Positions 1 through 7,312 of a DNA stretch of 31,857 nucleotides are shown here, one piece after another. This stretch comes from a virus. The stretch spans positions 1-31,857 of IMG/VR virus record IMGVR_UViG_3300037264_000560; one strand, given 5' to 3'. The stretch's first letter is position 1. Each line of letters starts with the position of its first letter. The notes beneath the pieces were generated by a model that did not search any database, was not told where the DNA came from, and saw only the letters and a list, made by a program, of their open reading frames with translations. A program made the translations under genes and the position numbers.

Positions 1-64
1 CGGTGAGCAGTGGGCCGACCGTCTGATGGCCGCTCGCAATCTTGATCACATCGTTGTCGGCCAT
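1..64 (-). CDS. Partial unknown protein, N-terminus only
   Basis: The first 21 codons of a leftward gene lie at the window edge, reading MADNDVIKIASGHQTVGPLL and onward. The ATG at 64-62 shares its A with the TGA of the upstream 83-aa gene (TGATG), so translation is probably coupled. The rest lies outside the window. No function can be given from this fragment, but it continues the late leftward block after the lysis genes. Confidence 0.55.
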   Translation of the reverse strand, partial: MADNDVIKIASGHQTVGPLLT

Positions 65-315
65 CAGTGAGCCCTCCACCGTTTGAGCGCCTTGCTGGCC
101 CCGCCGAGCGACGAGTCAATGTTGAGTCGGATCGCCAGTTCCTCGGGCGTCACCGTTGCCGGGTCGGCGAAGTCGTAGTAGCCCGCCGCTTCGAGCGCGA
201 TCGCCAACGACTCGCCTGTGGCCGCTGCCGGATCGGCGATCGCGAACCAGCCGGCCGCCACGATGGCGTCGGCGATCTGCTCGGCGGTCGTTGCGGCCGG
301 GAAGGGGAAGTACAC
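64..315 (-). CDS. Small protein with a repeated ~23-residue motif
   Basis: This 83-aa acidic, alanine-rich protein has a GTG start at 315 and no clear ribosome-binding site. Its start lies 3 bp after the stop of the upstream 49-aa gene. Two similar units of about 23 residues can be seen: one around AIVAAGWFAIADPAAAT (residues ~16-33) and one around AIALEAAGYYDFADPATVT (~39-57). A partial third unit begins at PEELAIRL. Each has a helix-like A-x-A-L/I-x-A-A-G stretch followed by an aromatic-A-D-P turn. I do not recognise the family. Strand, tight spacing and the coupled downstream gene support it over the overlapping opposite-strand reading frame. Confidence 0.6.
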   Translation of the reverse strand: MYFPFPAATTAEQIADAIVAAGWFAIADPAAATGESLAIALEAAGYYDFADPATVTPEELAIRLNIDSSLGGASKALKRWRAH

Positions 316-318
316 GGG

Positions 319-468
319 CTACCGCGCTGGCTTCCGCGACGTTCCCTTCGCGGACTGCTCGGGCTTCGTCTTCGCTTTCGCCGCCGTGCTGACGGCCTTG
401 CCAAAGTCCTTGCCGCTCATCGTCCCCTTCACCGGCTTGCCCATGAAGCCGCCGCCGCCCTTTGCCAT
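319..468 (-). CDS. Small basic Lys/Gly-rich protein (49 aa)
   Basis: The protein is 49 aa, starting MAKGGGGFMGKPVKGTMSGK and ending in a Lys/Arg-rich tail (GTSRKPAR). The start at 468 is well supported: an AAGGAG Shine-Dalgarno sequence sits 7 nt upstream, just past the TAG of the preceding gene. The next gene begins 3 bp after its stop. It has no membrane segment or recognisable domain. Its strong charge and glycine-rich start suggest a nucleic-acid-binding or virion-associated peptide, but that is only a guess. Confidence 0.65.
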   Translation of the reverse strand: MAKGGGGFMGKPVKGTMSGKDFGKAVSTAAKAKTKPEQSAKGTSRKPAR

Positions 469-483
469 GATCGTTCTCCTTCC

Positions 484-681
484 CTAGAACACGCTCGGCG
501 CGTAACACCACTTGCAGCGGCGCTCGCCGGGCGGTGGTTCGTACGTCTGCGTGGCCGCGATCTTGCTATCGTCCAGGTTGCACCGCTCGTGCGAGCGGAC
601 CACGCTCTCGGTCAGTGTAACCCGGTGCCACGTCCCGTTGCGGGACTGGACGTAGTGGTAGGTGCCGACGAAGGTGGTCAC
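484..681 (-). CDS. Small putative zinc-binding protein (65 aa)
   Basis: The protein is 65 aa with a GTG start at 681 that overlaps the TGA of the holin candidate (GTGA). It contains H31-x2-C34 (SHERCN) and a C-terminal CKWC pair, a pattern that could bind one zinc ion. The middle resembles small phage proteins of unknown role. It belongs to the run of short genes after the lysis genes. Function is unknown, and zinc binding is inferred only from Cys/His spacing. Confidence 0.6.
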   Translation of the reverse strand: MTTFVGTYHYVQSRNGTWHRVTLTESVVRSHERCNLDDSKIAATQTYEPPPGERRCKWCYAPSVF

Positions 682-911
682 GTCGTCGCCCAGCGCAGGA
701 GGGCGCGGTAGCCGGCCCGGACAGCAGCGCCACCGATCGCCAGCCCGGCTGTCTCGGGTGCCTGGATTGCCGCGCCGAGGTCCATGATCTGGGTGACGGC
801 GAGGGTGGCCGAAGCCGTGAGCAGGAAGTCGGCCACGAAGTCCTTGGTGAACTTGGTCCAGGTGCCGGAGCTGACGCCGGTGCCGTCCGTCAGGGTGGCG
901 CTCAGGTTCAC
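678..911 (-). CDS. Putative holin
   Basis: This 77-aa protein has two hydrophobic, alanine-rich stretches: residues ~25-46 (FVADFLLTASATLAVTQIMD) and ~50-72 (GLAIGGAAVRAGYRALLRW). The C-terminus is short and positively charged. Size, two-segment layout and position directly after an endolysin candidate are typical of phage holins, which permeabilise the inner membrane so that the endolysin reaches the cell wall. The GTG start at 911 has a GGGAGG Shine-Dalgarno sequence partly overlapping the TAG of the endolysin gene, so the two are probably translated together. The segments are weaker than in classical holins, so the assignment rests partly on context. Confidence 0.6.
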   Translation of the reverse strand: MNLSATLTDGTGVSSGTWTKFTKDFVADFLLTASATLAVTQIMDLGAAIQAPETAGLAIGGAAVRAGYRALLRWATT

Positions 912-925
912 GTTGTCAACCTCCC

Positions 926-1765
926 CTAGCTGGCCGGCAGCAGGTGATCCGCAATGGTCTTGCGGTCCCGTGCGAGCTGGTCCTTGCGGATGGCCGCCTC
1001 GTCCGGCGTGCCGGGCGTGGTAACGGGCGGCGCTGGCGTGAAGGTCCCGTCTGCCTTCGGGTAGGCGCGCAGCTCACCGTCGGGCGCGCCCTTCGTGAAC
1101 CAGGCGTCGGCCACGAAGCCCTCCAGCGTGCCCTGCATGACGACCTGCTGGTCCTCGTTGGCACCGACCAGACCGTCTGCGCCGTCATGGACCCGGTAGA
1201 CGGTCGCGCCGTTCGGGCTGGTCGTGAAGATGCCGTCGGCGGCGAGCGGGTTCAGGATGCGGGGCATGGCTGGCTCCTGTGGTGGGGTCGGCGTGGCGAA
1301 GTATGGCGCGAACAGTTGCGTCTTGGCAAGGAACTCCGTGTCCCGGTAGAAGCTGATGTGCGTGTGCGTCTCGTGGCTGAGACTGCCCTGGCCGTTTCCC
1401 CAGCGGATCACGCCATCGACGCCTGACCAGCGCTCGACCCGGCCGGCGTCGGGGTTCCAGTAGATGACCTCGCGGACGAGGCCGTTGACCGGGAGCGTGG
1501 AGACGAGCCACTTGCTGAACTCGCGCAACTCGGTCAGCGAGCCGTCGAGCTTGCCGAGGTCGATGGCGCTGGCGGCCTCGGTCAGCCCGGCAACGTCACG
1601 CGGGAGTACGCGACTGTACGCGGTGTCCTTGAGCGCCGACTTGCCCAAGTGGTAGCTGACGCCCGTGTTCACGTGGTCGCCGTCGCCGACGATGCCGAGG
1701 TTCACGCCCCCCTTGCTGACCCAATAGGCGGCGAGGTCGCGGAGCGTGAGCGGGGCGAAGGTCAC
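926..1765 (-). CDS. Putative endolysin, zinc-peptidase-like
   Basis: The protein is 279 aa from the GTG at 1765, which overlaps the TGA of the upstream gene (GTGA). A longer reading frame upstream would run through that gene in another frame, so it is not used. The N-terminal ~150 residues look like a metal-dependent peptidase: YHLG around H39, SRVLPRD at 51-57, ASAIDLG with D69, then SHETHTHISFYRD with H131, H134 and H136. This His/Asp...His-x-His layout recalls DD-/LD-peptidases of the M15 type in phage lysins; I have not verified the fold. The C-terminal ~110 residues (after a Pro-rich linker at ~158-168) may bind the cell wall. It lies between a membrane protein and a holin candidate. It could instead be a virion-bound wall hydrolase. 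Confidence 0.65.
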   Translation of the reverse strand: MTFAPLTLRDLAAYWVSKGGVNLGIVGDGDHVNTGVSYHLGKSALKDTAYSRVLPRDVAGLTEAASAIDLGKLDGSLTELREFSKWLVSTLPVNGLVREVIYWNPDAGRVERWSGVDGVIRWGNGQGSLSHETHTHISFYRDTEFLAKTQLFAPYFATPTPPQEPAMPRILNPLAADGIFTTSPNGATVYRVHDGADGLVGANEDQQVVMQGTLEGFVADAWFTKGAPDGELRAYPKADGTFTPAPPVTTPGTPDEAAIRKDQLARDRKTIADHLLPAS

Positions 1766-2196
1766 GGGAACAGCCCGCCCGGCCCGGTGATGGTCTTGTG
1801 GGTCGCCGCCGCGATCAGCGCCCAGACCATCGCAAGGATGCCCGGTGCGCCGACGATCGCGACCAAGGCCCGCAGCGTAGCGACAGTCGTGGTGATCTTG
1901 TCGATGCCCCGCTGGGCGATGACGATCTCGGACTCCATCAGCTCGACCTGCACTATCTGGGCTTTGACGTGTCCGTCGAACGTCTCGCGGCTGACGAAGG
2001 TGGCCGTGTCCCGGCGGGACTCCTCGCGAAACTTGTTCATGGCTTCCAGCCGCTTGTCGAGCGCAGCGGACGCCAGTGTGATCGCCTGTTCCTGCGCGGT
2101 GAACCGGGCGTTCAACGCTTTCATCTCGGCTTCCCGCAACTCGCGCTCGTGTTTGACCAGCGCCGCGCAAGCAAGGCAGGGGGCATCGGCGCTCAT
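1762..2196 (-). CDS. Coiled-coil protein with C-terminal membrane anchor, lysis-associated
   Basis: The protein is 144 aa with an ATG start at 2196. It has a CLAC pair at residues 7-10 and a long charged helical region (~12-105, heptad-like, many Glu/Lys/Ala/Leu). One hydrophobic segment follows at ~109-131 (LRALVAIVGAPGILAMVWAL) and then a short tail. The coiled coil plus single anchor, directly before endolysin and holin, resembles small membrane proteins of actinophage lysis cassettes that may be accessory holins. That role is inference from order. A candidate promoter lies just upstream at 2220-2248. Confidence 0.65.
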   Translation of the reverse strand: MSADAPCLACAALVKHERELREAEMKALNARFTAQEQAITLASAALDKRLEAMNKFREESRRDTATFVSRETFDGHVKAQIVQVELMESEIVIAQRGIDKITTTVATLRALVAIVGAPGILAMVWALIAAATHKTITGPGGLFP

Positions 2197-2219
2197 GTCA
2201 GGCGGTCATTCACGCACGG

Positions 2220-2248
2220 ATCGTACCCTGCTCGTGCAAGGATGACAA
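2220..2248 (-). promoter_or_regulatory. Candidate promoter for the lysis genes
   Basis: Reading leftward, TTGTCA (2248-2243) and TACGAT (2225-2220) are separated by exactly 17 bp. They sit in the 57-bp gap between the last fibre gene and the coiled-coil lysis gene, one of the few real gaps in the leftward block. The -35 differs from consensus at one base and the -10 at two. Predicted transcription would start near 2213, giving a ~17-nt leader. Confidence 0.45.
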
Positions 2249-2253
2249 GGATT

Positions 2254-2985
2254 TCAGGCGACCGACCAGACCTCCATGATCGCGGGCGCGTTTGGGTTAG
2301 CGACCAGCGTGCCGGTCCCGGCCGACTGGGCTGCCGCCCACTTGTAGGTATAGGAGTTGCCGGGTGTCAGACCGGAGATGTAGAAGGTCATCGAGCGGGC
2401 ACCGTAGTTCTCGGAGCCCGAGCCAGGCTGGCGAGTTGCGAAAGACGCCGAGGTCGAGCCGGCGATGATCACGGCGGCTTCGCGCAGGCCCCACGACTGA
2501 ATGGCGTTCGCCGTGGTGCTTGCGCCAGCTACGGCGTTCAGCCTGACCAACACCTTGCCCGAACCCGGCGCCGTAAAGGTTACGCTGGTCGCGGTCGTCG
2601 GAAGGTCGGCGAGGGTCGCGCTGGTGATGGAGCGGTCGCCCACGGTGTCCACGGTGTAACCGAGCATCCGGCCATAGCCCCACGACAGAGCTGACCCAGA
2701 CGATCCCAGCAGCGTTCCAGACGCTCCGGCCGTGAGCTTCGCAGCCGTGTCGGCGCCGGAGCCAACGGCAAGATCACCGGCCGCGTCCCAGATAGCGTCG
2801 GCTGCCACACCGCCGGCGCCACCGATGCCCGTCACGGCGCCAGCCGAGTCCTTGACGTGAAGTTGGCCGTCTTCGCCCAGGAACAGGCGACGGTGATCGG
2901 CTGCCGGGTTGGTCAGCGTCGATCCGTCCGACAGGATCTCCTCGACGGTCAGGCTCGGGATCAGGATGTCGTCAATCTGGGCCAT
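2254..2985 (-). CDS. Tail fibre-like structural protein
   Basis: The protein is 243 aa with an ATG at 2985 and an AGGATG-type ribosome site 5-10 nt upstream. The N-terminus (MAQIDDILIPSLTVEEIL, then DHRRLFLGEDGQLHVKDSAG) looks like the attachment region of phage fibre proteins. A Gly/Ala/Ser-rich linker follows (~55-100). The remaining ~140 residues are beta-rich with Thr/Ser/Tyr, as in a receptor-binding or carbohydrate-contacting tip. It follows the collar-domain fibre gene by 9 bp and is the last structural gene before the lysis genes. It is probably a second fibre or receptor-binding protein; no specific domain can be named. Confidence 0.6.
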   Translation of the reverse strand: MAQIDDILIPSLTVEEILSDGSTLTNPAADHRRLFLGEDGQLHVKDSAGAVTGIGGAGGVAADAIWDAAGDLAVGSGADTAAKLTAGASGTLLGSSGSALSWGYGRMLGYTVDTVGDRSITSATLADLPTTATSVTFTAPGSGKVLVRLNAVAGASTTANAIQSWGLREAAVIIAGSTSASFATRQPGSGSENYGARSMTFYISGLTPGNSYTYKWAAAQSAGTGTLVANPNAPAIMEVWSVA

Positions 2986-2994
2986 GTTGTCATC

Positions 2995-4296
2995 CTATGC
3001 TGTCCGCTTCCACATGTACACCACGATGTACGGCTGCACAACCGACGTGGCCGCACCTGGGGTATTCGTACCGGCGGGCGTGCCGGCCGTGATCGCGTCG
3101 TGCTGATGGGTCGCCAAGGCGTTGCCGGTGAAGACGTGGCCGTGCGAGGTCCCGGCAGCGGTCGTGCCGGTCGCCACGCCGCCGGTCGGGTTGGCTGTCG
3201 AGATCCCTGCTGCAGCCGAGCCGGAGGCGTTGGTATCGAGTTGCAGGAGGATCGCGCCGCCCGATGCCGAGGATGGGGCGTTCTGGACGTGGACGTGGTT
3301 GGGAACTTCGGTGTAGGTGTGGGTGTGCGCCGCCTCGGCCGCGTTGGTCCCAGCCGGTGTGCCAGCCGAGATGGCTGCGTGCTGGTGCGTACCGAGCGCG
3401 TTGCCCGCGAACGTCTGCGCCGAGCTGGCGACCGTCTTTGCCCCGCCTGTCTCCTCGACTGTATCGAAATCGGTATCGCCCGAGTCCAGCCCGACTAGCA
3501 CCCGGCCCGTCCCGAAGGCGCTCCACGTCCCGCCGCCGAGCAACGTCGCCGGGCTGGTGGACACGACCGCGATGAAGACCGAGCCGATGGGCCAGGCGTC
3601 GATCGGATTGCCGCCACCGGCATGAGAGTGCAACGACGTGACGCCTAAGTCAGTCAGGTCGGTCCAGTTCGCGTCCGCCTCGCGGACATAGCCGGTGTGC
3701 GGATCAGCAGCGGCTTCGTGCACCGTTAGCGCTCCTGCTGCGGTGGCCTCAGCGGCGGCCTGTGTCGCTGCATGGGTCGAACCGGAGTGCGTGGCATCAA
3801 CCGTGGGCGCGTCCATGAAGCCGCCGAGCTCGCCACCGGCCGCGACTTCCGACAGGTCCAGCTCGACCAGTTGGCCCGTAACATCGAGGCCTGTGCCCAC
3901 CGTCACGGGGTCGTGGTGCGCGGACCCGCTGTGGACGCTATCGACAGTCGGAGCCGCCCAAGTCCCGCCCAGCTCACCGCCGGGCGTGGCGCCAACGACG
4001 ATTTCGGCGGAGAGTCCGCCCTGAGCCGTACCCACGAGATAGTCAGCGGTGTCCGGCGCGTAAGCGTGGGTATGAGCCGTGCCCGACTTCTCGGTGTCCA
4101 GTTCCTCGATAGCCGCCTGCACGTCAGTTGCGGCAATCCCGCCGACGGGCGCGAAACTGACCGCCGTCGCGTCATGGGCGTCGGTCGTGTCTCCGGTGTG
4201 AGCGACAACGGCTCCGGCTGGTTCCGCGTTCCCGAGCCGGTCAGCCGGAACTTGTCCGGTTGCGTCAAGCGGCGCGTAACTCTCCTCGCGACTCAT
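2995..4296 (-). CDS. His-rich tail fibre with C-terminal tail-collar-like domain
   Basis: The protein is 433 aa with an ATG at 4296 that overlaps the hub gene's stop (ATGA). The N-terminal ~210 residues are repeat-like, including two similar segments GGELGGTWAAPTVD and GGELGGFMDAPTVD, each followed by an HSGS-x-H turn. From about residue 240 the protein matches the collar/receptor-tip type: WPIGSVFIAVVSTSPATLLG, GTWSAFGTGRVLVGLDSGD, and the closing VVQPYIVVYMWKRTA. His-x-His pairs recur in this region (HTHTY, NHVHV, SHGHV, HQH). In T4-type fibres such pairs hold iron along a trimer axis. A ~25-residue unit beginning FxGNALxTHQHxAIxAGTPAG occurs twice. It probably binds the host receptor. Confidence 0.8.
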   Translation of the reverse strand: MSREESYAPLDATGQVPADRLGNAEPAGAVVAHTGDTTDAHDATAVSFAPVGGIAATDVQAAIEELDTEKSGTAHTHAYAPDTADYLVGTAQGGLSAEIVVGATPGGELGGTWAAPTVDSVHSGSAHHDPVTVGTGLDVTGQLVELDLSEVAAGGELGGFMDAPTVDATHSGSTHAATQAAAEATAAGALTVHEAAADPHTGYVREADANWTDLTDLGVTSLHSHAGGGNPIDAWPIGSVFIAVVSTSPATLLGGGTWSAFGTGRVLVGLDSGDTDFDTVEETGGAKTVASSAQTFAGNALGTHQHAAISAGTPAGTNAAEAAHTHTYTEVPNHVHVQNAPSSASGGAILLQLDTNASGSAAAGISTANPTGGVATGTTAAGTSHGHVFTGNALATHQHDAITAGTPAGTNTPGAATSVVQPYIVVYMWKRTA

Positions 4297-5993
4297 CCTG
4301 GCACCCAGCCGTACACCCAGTCGTCACCGTCCGGCGTCTGCACCGGATCGGGTGGGAACGTCACGCTTGGATCCATAATGACCTCCCAGCGACCGGCGTC
4401 CCGAATGACGCCCGTTCTGATGGTCGGGTTCGGATACGTGCCATCCAAATCCCCGCCGGCCGCGCCGACAGGTGTACCGGGAACCGTGATGGTCTTCTCT
4501 ACCCCCGTCCCCGAAGCGGTCACGCCTGCGCCAACGAAGTCCAATCGGTTCGCGGTTGTCGCCAGCGGCGTGCCTTCGTCCTCGACGGTGAGCGGTGAGC
4601 CGATCGCGCTGTACGTGCCCAGCGCGGTCATGTCCACCCACAGGCCCGTCGCGGGGTCCACCTGCCAGATGTGGCCGGTCACGCTGTTGATCCACGTCAC
4701 ATCGGCGTCACCCGGCGGATCTACTGGGTCGGCGTCGTGGACCTCGACGTGCGTGACCCGGATGACGGGATCGCTACCCGTGATCCCGGCGTCCGGCTCG
4801 CTCTCCTCGGCCTTCGGCTGGAGGGTCAGGACCGTCTCGGTGTGCCCGTCGTCGTTGACGACCAGCACCCAGCCCCAGCACGTCAGGTAGTTGGTCGGCC
4901 ACAGCGCCGTGTCCACGGGACCGCGCTGGATCAGGACCGGGAACGAGTCGCAGATGTCCCAGTTGTCCTTGATCGCGAGCTTGTCCACGCGCAGGCCGAG
5001 GCCGACTTGCTTGCCGATCGCGCCGACCTCCTGCGCGTAGCGGGCGGCTCGTCGCCGCAGGTCGTTCGTGTCGGCAATGTCCTGCCAGAAGTTGATCTTG
5101 GGCAGATTGCCGTAGCGCGTCTCGTTGTAGGTGGACAGCTCGCCAGTCGGCGGCGGGGTGCTGGCCGTGTGGTACTCGACCTGGAACCCGACCGGCGTCT
5201 TGCCGATGGCGAGTACGCGCGTCCCGAAGTCGCCGAACGGGATCGTCCGGTAGCCCTGCACCTGCGCGCCGTACTCCAGCTTGAGGTTCGGGCGATCGAC
5301 GCCGGGGTTGTCCTCGACCTCGAACGAGTAAGCGGCGGTGTACGTCAGGTCGTCCACCCACGTCAAGGTCTTCACCACGCGCAAGCGTGTTCGCCGTCCG
5401 GTCCCGGCACGGTGACTGTCGAGCAGGCCCTTGATGAACGGCAGCCGCTCGCGCATCGTGGCGTAGATCGTGACGACCTCGGGCATGGACGCCACGGACA
5501 CGGACGCGAAGAACCCGAGCGGACTGTCCGTGGTGGCGATGGCCCGTTCGAGCTGGTCGGTGACGATCTCGGTGATCGTGTTCTCGACGTACTTGGACCC
5601 GCCAGTGCCGGTAGGGTCGGACGGGTACAGTTCGGCCACCGCGTCGATCGCCTCGTCAGGGTTGAACCGCTCGTCCACGAGCACGCCGAGGATCCCGATG
5701 TAGTCGAGCCCGTAGAAGATCGTCTCCTGGTCGGTGGAGTCCATGTCCGTGATCCAGCCGACGTTCAGCTCCTTCCAGCCCTCGCCGGTGTACTCCTCCA
5801 GCGCCCAGTGCGTCTCCCACGGCAGGACGGCAGCGATAGCGGTGTGGTTATTCGGCAGCGTGAAGAACAACTCGCCTGCGTCGTTGTAGAACTCGCTAGC
5901 GCCAATGCCCTTGGCGTCCTCGATGGTGGCGACGATCGCCGCCGGCGCGCGCAGCGTTCCAGCGGCTCGGATCAAGATGCGGTGGCGGCTCAT
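4293..5993 (-). CDS. Tail hub / minor tail protein with fibre-docking C-terminus
   Basis: The protein is 566 aa with an ATG at 5993 overlapping the upstream stop (ATGA). The N-terminal ~380 residues fit the phage tail-hub family sometimes called Gp37-like in actinophage tails: an opening beta domain (MSRHRILIRAAG; GELFFTLPNNHTAI), a YGLDYIGILGVLVDERF segment, and a later WDICDSFPVLIQRG stretch. This protein would sit at the tail tip. The C-terminal ~170 residues differ and contain a fibre-type unit GGDLDGTYPNPTIRTG, related to the GGELGGTW units of the next gene. That suggests a docking region for the fibre. Hub assignment comes from sequence style and position after the Dit-like gene, not from a search. 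Confidence 0.65.
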   Translation of the reverse strand: MSRHRILIRAAGTLRAPAAIVATIEDAKGIGASEFYNDAGELFFTLPNNHTAIAAVLPWETHWALEEYTGEGWKELNVGWITDMDSTDQETIFYGLDYIGILGVLVDERFNPDEAIDAVAELYPSDPTGTGGSKYVENTITEIVTDQLERAIATTDSPLGFFASVSVASMPEVVTIYATMRERLPFIKGLLDSHRAGTGRRTRLRVVKTLTWVDDLTYTAAYSFEVEDNPGVDRPNLKLEYGAQVQGYRTIPFGDFGTRVLAIGKTPVGFQVEYHTASTPPPTGELSTYNETRYGNLPKINFWQDIADTNDLRRRAARYAQEVGAIGKQVGLGLRVDKLAIKDNWDICDSFPVLIQRGPVDTALWPTNYLTCWGWVLVVNDDGHTETVLTLQPKAEESEPDAGITGSDPVIRVTHVEVHDADPVDPPGDADVTWINSVTGHIWQVDPATGLWVDMTALGTYSAIGSPLTVEDEGTPLATTANRLDFVGAGVTASGTGVEKTITVPGTPVGAAGGDLDGTYPNPTIRTGVIRDAGRWEVIMDPSVTFPPDPVQTPDGDDWVYGWVPG

Positions 5994-7312
5994 GGTGTTG
6001 CGTACCCGGTCAAGTTCGGTGACGAGCCAGGGTCAGGTTCCCAGCCCTTCGTCACGGTCAGGTAGCCGGACAGTTCGTTGCTCTCGGTGCCGCGCCGGTC
6101 GGTGGCGGTCATCGTCCAGTAGTACGTGCCAGGGCCGAGGCCACGGCCGTTGTACCACGTCCCGACCGCCTCCGAGTCAGCAAGTCCCTCGTACTGCCCC
6201 TCGGTCGCCCAGAGCAGGATGTCGGTGTCGAACGACCAGACCGTCTCGGTGATCTCCTCACCGACGACCAGATCGCCGGGACCAGCCGTAACGATCAGCC
6301 AATGACCGGAGTTGCCCACGCCTGTCGGGAGCGTCACATGAGAGCCCGTTGCTCCAACCGTCGCGTCAATACGAGCCGTGAGCACGTCGCCGGGAACGAC
6401 CGCGATACCGGGCAAGACAAGAGACGTGCCGGCGATGATCTCGAAACCGTGTATACGCAACCCGCCGGTTGTCGTGTTGGCAGAAGACCCGATTGACCCG
6501 CCGTTGTTGCGTACCTGGAAGGTGAACGTATGCGAACCGGACACGATTTCCGAAACCGAGCAAGCCAACGTCACCGTAACCGTCCCGGTCGCGAGTACTT
6601 CGATCCCGGTTCGCTCTGCCAGAACGCCAACGTAGGCGAGCGGTCCGGCCAACGGGTAAAAAGCGTCACCAGCTTTCGGGTTGTCTCCGTCGTTATCCCA
6701 GTTGATCGCCCAGTTCTGGGCAGCGTGGTCAGGTGTCGCGTCCTCGTTGTTGTCGTTCGGGCGCGTCACCCTGGCCTGTGCGTTCCCCATGTACGGCTCG
6801 TCGTCCACCGTAACTACTTCCTCGCTCACGGCTTTGTAGAGCCGCACGTAGAGGCGATGAGGCCGATCCCCGTCCGCGTCCGAGTACGCTGCCCCGAAGA
6901 ACACGTGACGCAGCGTCTCGAACTCGGGGAAGTTCGTTGGCAGCGTCGAGGTTGACAGGACTGGCGCCACTGACGCGAAGGCGAACACCGCCTTGCTCGA
7001 CCACGCGGTCCACGAGCCGAAGTTGTCGCGGAGTCTGACCTGCCAGCAGTAGTCGCCCGCCAGGTCGATCGCCGGCGGGAGGGCGACCGTATAGGAGTCG
7101 GCGTAGGAGTCCGCCGCCGTCACCGCGCCCGAAAGCGTCCACAGGGCTACTTCTCCAGTGTGCGATGTCTCATGCCGGAACAGCTCGATCTCGACCAGCT
7201 CGACAATGTTGTCCTCACGGTCCAGCCCGGCGCGCGTCCAGAGTCCCGTGAACACGGCATCGACCAGCGTGCTGATGCTGGCCGCCGGCGCGGTCTGCGT
7301 GACCGTGACCAT
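5990..7312 (-). CDS. Minor tail protein with fibronectin/Ig-like domains
   Basis: The protein is 440 aa. The ATG at 7312 overlaps the stop of the Dit-like gene (TGATG); a longer upstream frame overlaps that gene and is not used. Two segments look like FN3/Ig folds: residues ~15-110, ending CWQVRLRDNFGSWTAWSSKA, and ~370-430, with GPGTYYWTMTATDRRGTESN. The middle is a beta-rich segment with VSGSHTFTFQVRNNGGS. Such domains are common on tail surfaces, where they bind weakly to cell-surface sugars. Its place between Dit-like and hub genes supports a tail-tip role. Confidence 0.65.
   Translation of the reverse strand: MVTVTQTAPAASISTLVDAVFTGLWTRAGLDREDNIVELVEIELFRHETSHTGEVALWTLSGAVTAADSYADSYTVALPPAIDLAGDYCWQVRLRDNFGSWTAWSSKAVFAFASVAPVLSTSTLPTNFPEFETLRHVFFGAAYSDADGDRPHRLYVRLYKAVSEEVVTVDDEPYMGNAQARVTRPNDNNEDATPDHAAQNWAINWDNDGDNPKAGDAFYPLAGPLAYVGVLAERTGIEVLATGTVTVTLACSVSEIVSGSHTFTFQVRNNGGSIGSSANTTTGGLRIHGFEIIAGTSLVLPGIAVVPGDVLTARIDATVGATGSHVTLPTGVGNSGHWLIVTAGPGDLVVGEEITETVWSFDTDILLWATEGQYEGLADSEAVGTWYNGRGLGPGTYYWTMTATDRRGTESNELSGYLTVTKGWEPDPGSSPNLTGYATP

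Noticed and set aside
4671-6065. Rightward open frame (464 aa) opposite the hub gene
   Set aside because: It is Arg/Val/Asp-rich without motifs and is antisense to the coupled hub gene.
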